Source: a virus. From it: a DNA stretch of 25,827 nucleotides. This document shows, in pieces, positions 21,175 to 25,827 of the stretch (positions within the stretch are counted from its first letter, which is position 1; each line of letters opens with the position of its first letter). The position numbers were made by a program, and so were the translations under genes. The stretch spans positions 1-25,827 of the IMG/VR virus record IMGVR_UViG_3300007074_000097; one strand, written 5' to 3'. The notes under the pieces are model-generated. The model was not told the DNA's origin, did not search any database, and saw nothing but the letters and a program-made list of their open reading frames with translations.

Positions 21175-23376
21175 TCAATTTGCTGAGTTACTTTGAACTA
21201 TTTGACCTAATGCTTCAATCATAGCTTTCTGACCGTGCATTAACTGAGTAATAGCTTGGTCATTCTGCTGTGTGTCTTTTACCTCACGCTGTACGGTATT
21301 TTCTTTTATGGAATCCATTTGTATAGCAGCCTCTAACTTCATACGCTCTATCTGTGCTTGTGAATCTAGCTCCATTTGCTTAATTTGTACGGCAGTCTGT
21401 GATTTCATCTGCTCAATCACCTGTTGCCCCTGTAACTTGGCAACATCGGATTGATGACCCGCAACTGTTTTTTGTTGCTCAGACTGTGCTTTTTGCTGTA
21501 ATTCCTGCGTTTTAATCTGTCCATTTTGTTGAAGCTTTTGGCCTTCAATTTGCATCTGTGCTTTGGCTTTCTCTGCCTCTGGGTTAGGTTGTTCTTGAGG
21601 TGGTTGCTCTGCTTTTTTCTTCATGCTCTCAAGTGATGCTTTCATAGTCTGCTCTAACTCACGACCAATCTTAAACCCACGTACACCAAACATTAGCATC
21701 TCACCAGCTAAGGGCTGTAATTCAGGTGGTAACATGACTGACTTCTCCATAAACGTGGATACAGCCGTAAGGAATTCAATCCTTGACTGCTTATCCGCCT
21801 CTTGATCCCCTTTAATTGTGCTGTCAGTCTCAATAGAGATACGGAAACTACGTGCCATATCATCATTAATAAGAGCAATAACATCTTCCCATGTAGGCTT
21901 TTCAAGTAACGTAACTTGATCCTCATCAGGCATTGGAGGGGGTGGCGCTCCTTCAGGTATTTGCTGTGCCATTTGCTGGGCTTGTTGCATTTGGCCTTGT
22001 AACATCTGCTTTTCTTGCTCTGATAACAGCTTAATGCCAGATAGTTTCTTGATTGTCTCTGGGCTAAAGTGTTCCGCTACTATCTCAGTGATTAATCTTA
22101 CTAAATCACGGCCGAAGCGTTGAACCTCTGCGCTCATTGCATCAAGTCTTAGTGAGGCAAATTGCCCTTTAATGCGCTGTGCTGTAGCTGTTTCGTTAGG
22201 CTTGGATGATCCACGTACAATATCGCTAATACCTGTAATCTCGTACAAGTCCTGTTTAACACGCTCTCTAGCATCGTATAATGATAGTAATGTCTGCACA
22301 ATTTCCTGCATGGGGATAAAGTCAATAGTACCCTTTAACCCACCCTTCTCAGCAAACATAGCCCAGCTTTCAACTGGTACAAGCTTATCATCGTAACCAC
22401 TAGTAAGGATACTCTCTAGCCCTTGGACAGAGCTATCAAACACACCAGCCACACGAATAGAGCCTGTAACGCCTTGAATACGCGCTGTTAACTCGTCTAA
22501 TTCCATAGCTTGGTCTTGATATTGAACATAAAATGGCGTGGGGATTAAACTATCATTACTCACTGTGCTATACAGAGGCTTAGGGCAGGGGAAAAACCCT
22601 GTTAGCCCTAATGGGTCGTCTAATTCATCTAATTCCTGTGGGCAGTCTCTACAGACCCAGCATACCTTAGCCGCTACTTTATCCCATACTTCATAGATAC
22701 AGGCTTTCTTACGTATAATCTCGTCACCGTCTTGAGTGATGAAATCTACCTTATCTGCGACTTCCTCACCAAATCTAGTCTTAACCTCAGCCTTAGCCAT
22801 ATGGACTTTACGCCATACCATGCGCGTTTCTTCCCACGTTCTAGCCCATGAGTGGCCAAAGTCTTTCCAGTGAACGTAATCAACTACTACGTCCTCATAC
22901 TCTAGCTCTTCATCTGCAATATCTTCGCTAACCTGTGCGCCTTCAATTTCCTCGCCAACATCTTCCTTGACTGTGTTAAAGGTTGGTAAATATCTAACCC
23001 ATGACTGGCCACGTCCTACAAGCAGGTAATCTAGCACTAGCTGTTTCATGGAGTAATCAAACTCATCACTATCAACGTAATAGCTTGTGCCACGTTCTAG
23101 CACTCGTGAGGCTATAATGCCTAGCTCATCATCATCTTGGAATCTACGCTCAATATTAGGCTTAGGGGCTTGTGAATATACAGCAGGGGCTAACGTCTGT
23201 GTGTTTGACCATAATATGTTGAATTGTGACTTGGTGGAGTGGTCGTCTCGCTCATCAGTGTAGCGTTTAACAATCTTATCAGCCCTGCCTGTCCATTTTT
23301 TAAACTTCTTCTCGTAGAAATCAATTTCTTTTAAGTAATACTCTACGTTCTTATTATATGATACATCTGGGGTCAT
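21175..23376 (-). CDS. Portal protein
   Basis: A 733-residue protein of podovirus portal size. The N-terminal portion (NVEYYLKEIDFYEKKFKKW, NILWSNTQTLAPAVYSQAPKPNIERRF, DYLLVGRGQSWVRYLP) is the clip/wing pattern of P22- and Bcep22-type portals. A middle segment PTPFYVQYQDQAMELDELTARI and DLYEITGISDIVRGSSKPNETATAQRIKGQFASLRL are strongly portal-like. The last 150 residues are a long Gln/Lys-rich coiled coil (KAQMQIEGQKLQQNGQIKTQELQQKAQSEQQK...), matching a portal barrel that reaches into the capsid. Twelve copies form the DNA gate that TerL docks on. Its ATG overlaps the TerL stop (ATGA). Confidence 0.9.
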   Translation of the reverse strand: MTPDVSYNKNVEYYLKEIDFYEKKFKKWTGRADKIVKRYTDERDDHSTKSQFNILWSNTQTLAPAVYSQAPKPNIERRFQDDDELGIIASRVLERGTSYYVDSDEFDYSMKQLVLDYLLVGRGQSWVRYLPTFNTVKEDVGEEIEGAQVSEDIADEELEYEDVVVDYVHWKDFGHSWARTWEETRMVWRKVHMAKAEVKTRFGEEVADKVDFITQDGDEIIRKKACIYEVWDKVAAKVCWVCRDCPQELDELDDPLGLTGFFPCPKPLYSTVSNDSLIPTPFYVQYQDQAMELDELTARIQGVTGSIRVAGVFDSSVQGLESILTSGYDDKLVPVESWAMFAEKGGLKGTIDFIPMQEIVQTLLSLYDARERVKQDLYEITGISDIVRGSSKPNETATAQRIKGQFASLRLDAMSAEVQRFGRDLVRLITEIVAEHFSPETIKKLSGIKLLSEQEKQMLQGQMQQAQQMAQQIPEGAPPPPMPDEDQVTLLEKPTWEDVIALINDDMARSFRISIETDSTIKGDQEADKQSRIEFLTAVSTFMEKSVMLPPELQPLAGEMLMFGVRGFKIGRELEQTMKASLESMKKKAEQPPQEQPNPEAEKAKAQMQIEGQKLQQNGQIKTQELQQKAQSEQQKTVAGHQSDVAKLQGQQVIEQMKSQTAVQIKQMELDSQAQIERMKLEAAIQMDSIKENTVQREVKDTQQNDQAITQLMHGQKAMIEALGQIVQSNSAN

Positions 23377-24797
23377 ATGCGTTTACTTCCTACACTCTTA
23401 GGCGCGCCCATAGTAAACACGTCTTTTGCCGTTAATTTTGGCACAACTATTATGTTTTTGTCAATAGGTTTGCGTACATCAGGTGTGCGCCATACCTGTG
23501 AAATTATTTCAAAGGCATCACAAGCATGAGAAAACCCACCAAAATCATGGTCTGGCTCTTTTGAATATGTGCCTTTATCATCGTTGTACTTAAACTGATA
23601 TTTCTTTAACGCTCTAATTCCTTCAGGGCATCGCTCACTATCAAAGTAACACTTGTCAATAACATTACGTGCACCTTGTATCTGGTTTTGTTGTGAGGTT
23701 GAATTAATGGCTTTCATCTTGATACCTAGTTCATACATCTGATCCACCATTGACCGCCCACCAGCCTGTAATAGCTTGTTCCTAGCGTCATGTGGCCCAA
23801 AATGATTGGAGTATTGGTATTGCTTTCTATGCTCACAGCCCTCTATAAACTCTCCTAGCTTAAACTTCTCTATCTTACCGTTTACACCGTAGATAATACT
23901 CTCATCAGGAATTAGTCTGCCATATATTTGCTCACAGTATGTTTTTATATTCTCCCTGTTATCCTCGAAGAAATCTATAATGCGGATTTCATTACCTGAT
24001 ATTTGCACCCACCATATAGCTGTATAATCTGAGTAACCTATATCCCATACGGTGAACACTGCCAATTCAGGCTCAAACAAGCCCTTGTCTACAATACGGC
24101 CTTCTTGACGTGCTTTTTCCATCCACTTGCCGTAGACTGCCGCGTCTGAGTTGGTGTTAAAGCTACCATTCCATATCCAGCCATACCTATCAGGGTTATT
24201 CTTCTTATCACGTAACCTGACCTTATTAAGGCTTTCAGGAAACCATGGATTATCATCGTAGTTAATCTTGACACAATTTGTCTCATCATCTGCGTTATCA
24301 ACAAACATCGTGTGTATAGGATCTTCTTCATCATCAGGATTCCATGTAGCCCACAGCTCACAGTCAGGGAAATCACGCATAACAGTAGGGATGAGGTATG
24401 TTAAGGAGTTCTGGCTCACCTTCTGGGCTTCCTCTAGCCATGTACGGCGGACGGCGTGTAAGCCCTTTACCTCTGCAATATTAGACTTTAATCCGTAGAA
24501 TAGAAACTCATTACCATTCTTACAGCGTATGTATTCCTTACCAACATCAAAAGCATCCTGTACGCCAAGCTTGATTATCTGCCCTGATATAACCTTGAAC
24601 ACGCTATCTTTTAATGATTTCTGCAACTCACGCCCACATAGGAATATCCAAGGCTCTTCTGCCAAGCGCATAATGTCTACAATAGCCATGTTTGCAAATG
24701 CTATTGTCTTAGCACCGCCTCGTCCGCCATATGCTCCCCTGTAATCGTAATCACCTTGGAATACTGGGGTTATCTTTTCAGGAAGTTCAACTCTCAT
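23373..24797 (-). CDS. terL: Terminase large subunit
   Basis: A 474-residue packaging motor. The Walker A-type loop GGRGGAKT lies at residues 24-31 and a Walker B-like WLEEAQ at 120-125, with E122/E123. A coupling-region motif WATWNPDDEEDP sits at 149-160. The nuclease half starts at about residue 245 with VWDIGYSDYTA (D252), then HFGPHDAR (D337) and DHDFGGFSHACDAF (D427), the acidic metal-binding residues of the RNase H-like fold. Residues about 292-325 form an extra segment not expected before the GPHD motif (see findings). The start overlaps TerS by 11 bases. Confidence 0.93.
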   Translation of the reverse strand: MRVELPEKITPVFQGDYDYRGAYGGRGGAKTIAFANMAIVDIMRLAEEPWIFLCGRELQKSLKDSVFKVISGQIIKLGVQDAFDVGKEYIRCKNGNEFLFYGLKSNIAEVKGLHAVRRTWLEEAQKVSQNSLTYLIPTVMRDFPDCELWATWNPDDEEDPIHTMFVDNADDETNCVKINYDDNPWFPESLNKVRLRDKKNNPDRYGWIWNGSFNTNSDAAVYGKWMEKARQEGRIVDKGLFEPELAVFTVWDIGYSDYTAIWWVQISGNEIRIIDFFEDNRENIKTYCEQIYGRLIPDESIIYGVNGKIEKFKLGEFIEGCEHRKQYQYSNHFGPHDARNKLLQAGGRSMVDQMYELGIKMKAINSTSQQNQIQGARNVIDKCYFDSERCPEGIRALKKYQFKYNDDKGTYSKEPDHDFGGFSHACDAFEIISQVWRTPDVRKPIDKNIIVVPKLTAKDVFTMGAPKSVGSKRI

Positions 24798-25212
24798 CTT
24801 TTTTGGCTGATACCGATACTAGCTCAATGCTTTTAGGGAATAACTGCTCACCACCACTTGTCACGTCTGTGTCTGTTTTGTCTGAGTATCCATGCTTGGT
24901 TAACAGTAGCTTTACAAGGCTTGCATTATATGTTCCATTAAGCCCCTTAGTCCATGCTACACGCTGTTGCGTAGATAGTATTTTCCCTAACATGCTGGAA
25001 AACTTAGCTTTTGTTTTGTCCTTACCCCATTCCTCTACAGTGGAAATGTTTATGTCTAATGCTAATGATAATCCTATTAGTGAGGGGAAGGCGTCACCAT
25101 GAGCTTCATAGTTCTCTATGTACTCTTTGGTCTTAGTTAATATCTCTGGATTGTACTTGGTAGGTCTACCACACTTACAGGGGTCATGTTTACAGTGTCC
25201 ACATTGTGCCAT
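24787..25212 (-). CDS. terS: Terminase small subunit
   Basis: A 141-residue protein directly before TerL. The core GRPTKYNPEILTKTKEYIENYEAHGDAFPSLIGLSLALDINISTVEEWGKD is a helix-turn-helix DNA-recognition domain of the terminase small subunit group that begins GRPTKY. A helical middle (FSSMLGKILSTQQRVAWTKGLNGTYNASLVKLLLTKHGY) should form the oligomerisation core. A polar C-terminus would contact TerL. The N-terminus has four closely spaced cysteines, C4, C7, C12 and C14 (AQCGHCKHDPCKCG), probably holding zinc, an addition not present in most relatives I recall. Its ATG follows AAAGGG. Confidence 0.86.
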   Translation of the reverse strand: MAQCGHCKHDPCKCGRPTKYNPEILTKTKEYIENYEAHGDAFPSLIGLSLALDINISTVEEWGKDKTKAKFSSMLGKILSTQQRVAWTKGLNGTYNASLVKLLLTKHGYSDKTDTDVTSGGEQLFPKSIELVSVSAKKDES

Positions 25213-25227
25213 GAGTAACCCTTTCTA

Positions 25228-25533
25228 TTAAACGTCAATTACAGCTATCTTTTGGCCAGCTATGATTTCTACTGTGAGTGGTCTATCTGCCGCCATCCAC
25301 ATTGTAGCGCTTGAGGCTGTGGGGTTAGTGCCTGTCTCTACGTAAACTGCTCCGCCTACTGATTCAATGATAGCAAACTTACTGTTTATGCCAAATGACG
25401 CTGATTGTTGAGACGTACCGCTTGTGGTTAATGCCGTTTGGATAGTCATGCCACCTACATCAGGGAGTGAAACAATGCTTGAACCTTGACTGTATGGTGC
25501 GTGTGTTAATTCGTGTATGCGGAAAGTAGCCAT
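25228..25533 (-). CDS. Small beta-rich virion-type protein (101 aa)
   Basis: A 101-residue, low-charge protein, rich in Ser, Thr, Ala and Val, with predicted beta-strands (SKFAIIESVGGAVYVETGTNPTASSATMWMAADRPLTVEIIAGQKIAVIDV). The 'GGAVYVETGTNPTAS...PLTVEIIAGQKIAVI' half is the pattern of small phage head or tail accessory proteins of a single beta-barrel or jelly-roll type. It is the first gene downstream of the promoter at 25563-25591, with AGGGG before its ATG, and lies just before TerS. Early position in the late message and composition suggest a virion component, but I cannot name its place in the particle. Confidence 0.7.
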   Translation of the reverse strand: MATFRIHELTHAPYSQGSSIVSLPDVGGMTIQTALTTSGTSQQSASFGINSKFAIIESVGGAVYVETGTNPTASSATMWMAADRPLTVEIIAGQKIAVIDV

Positions 25534-25562
25534 GAATAACCCCTATTTGATTAATTTAATTA

Positions 25563-25591
25563 AATATACGGTATCCATTAGGTATAGTCAA
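25563..25591 (-). promoter_or_regulatory. Sigma70-type promoter for the leftward late genes
   Basis: On the minus strand TTGACT (25591-25586), a 17-base spacer and TATATT (25568-25563) match five of six bases at each consensus box with ideal spacing. The start point would fall near 25556, giving a leader of about 23 bases before the ATG at 25533. An alternative TTGACA lies six bases further upstream. It is the only good promoter candidate for the late block in this window. Confidence 0.75.
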
Positions 25592-25593
25592 TG

Positions 25594-25767
25594 TCAAATC
25601 TCACTATAACAGAAATCTACGTAAACAACATTATCATACCCTACCTGTATCTTATGTATGTAAATGGCTCTCTCGTGGTCAATGTTGAAGTTATGCCGCC
25701 TGGCTATATCCCTTAGTAGGTTCTGCTCATGTAGTAGCATTAACGCTAATCCGTCCTCACTTGTCAC
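25594..25767 (-). CDS. Small protein of unknown function with GTG start (57 aa)
   Basis: A 57-codon frame beginning GTG, with GGAGGAG 6 bases upstream (25774-25780 on the plus strand as ctcctcc), one of the best ribosome binding sites in the window. The product is TSEDGLALMLLHEQNLLRDIARRHNFNIDHERAIYIHKIQVGYDN and ends VDFCYSEI. It has an N-terminal helix and short strands, no signal or membrane segment and no recognised family. It ends three bases before the -35 box of the late promoter, so it belongs to an upstream transcript. It may overlap the end of a preceding gene (25757). Confidence 0.6.
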   Translation of the reverse strand: MTSEDGLALMLLHEQNLLRDIARRHNFNIDHERAIYIHKIQVGYDNVVYVDFCYSEI

Positions 25768-25827
25768 TTAAAACTCCTCCTTGCTCGACTTCACTCATCT
25801 TTCTGTATTTTTTTAGAAAGCCCAAAG
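25757..25827 (-). CDS. C-terminal end of a gene running in from beyond the right edge
   Basis: A frame open at the window edge reads ...LGFLKKYRKMSEVEQGGVLSDK and stops at 25757-25759, overlapping the GTG of the 57-aa gene by 11 bases. Overlapping ends are normal in this genome, and the charged helical tail is protein-like. Only 22 residues are visible, so the call is tentative. An ATG at 25798 alone would give just a 13-codon peptide. Confidence 0.35.
   Translation of the reverse strand, partial: LGFLKKYRKMSEVEQGGVLSDK

Noticed and set aside
1-25827. CRISPR array, rRNA, insertion sequence or transposase
   Set aside because: No spaced direct-repeat array, no rRNA-like sequence, no transposase-like frame and no terminal inverted repeats seen; the only tandem arrays lie inside coding genes.

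Overview
The window is part of a tailed-phage genome with short-tail (podovirus-type) virion genes. It is AT-rich and very gene-dense. Most neighbouring genes overlap or abut, often as ATGA or TAATG junctions. The host should be a Gram-negative bacterium, because the lysis cassette ends in a spanin pair with a lipobox-bearing outer-membrane partner. No integrase, repressor or attachment site was seen, so nothing here argues for lysogeny, although the genome continues past both ends.

Layout. Positions 1-4630 run rightward. They hold the 3' end of a single-stranded DNA-binding protein gene, an HNH/NUMOD homing-endonuclease-like gene, a run of small unassigned proteins, an NTGxx pentapeptide-repeat protein and a minimal cytosine-methyltransferase-like protein. 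Two intergenic stretches (978-1120 and 1589-1692) carry RNA-like secondary structure. Everything from about 4657 to the right edge runs leftward and meets the rightward block near 4640.

In transcription order (right to left) the late block holds: a small gene, a strong sigma70-type promoter (25563-25591), a small virion-type protein, TerS, TerL, portal, an unknown protein, scaffold, major capsid protein and a head-decoration candidate. An intrinsic terminator follows at about 18361-18394. After it come an unknown virion-module protein, a head-tail adaptor, a tail nozzle/stabilisation-type protein, a GNAT acetyltransferase, three ejection-type proteins (one with an N-terminal muramidase domain), a tail fibre and a tailspike with SGNH-esterase and beta-helix features. 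Last is the lysis cassette: PAS-domain membrane protein, two-TM holin candidate, GH24 endolysin, secreted protein, 40-aa single-TM protein, Rz-like and Rz1-like spanins.

How they work together. TerS/TerL package DNA through the portal into a capsid built on the scaffold. The adaptor and nozzle proteins close the tail. The fibre and tailspike bind and probably modify surface glycan, and the ejection proteins are expected to cross the envelope, one of them cutting peptidoglycan. The lysis genes then open the inner membrane, wall and outer membrane. The order and protein types recall Bcep22/epsilon15-like podoviruses; that is family knowledge, not a search result.

Most worth a second look: the PAS-plus-transmembrane gene heading the lysis cassette; an intein-block-A-like insertion in the TerL nuclease domain; a Shine-Dalgarno separated from its start codon by a hairpin; the NTGxx repeat protein; and the structured intergenic RNAs on the early side.
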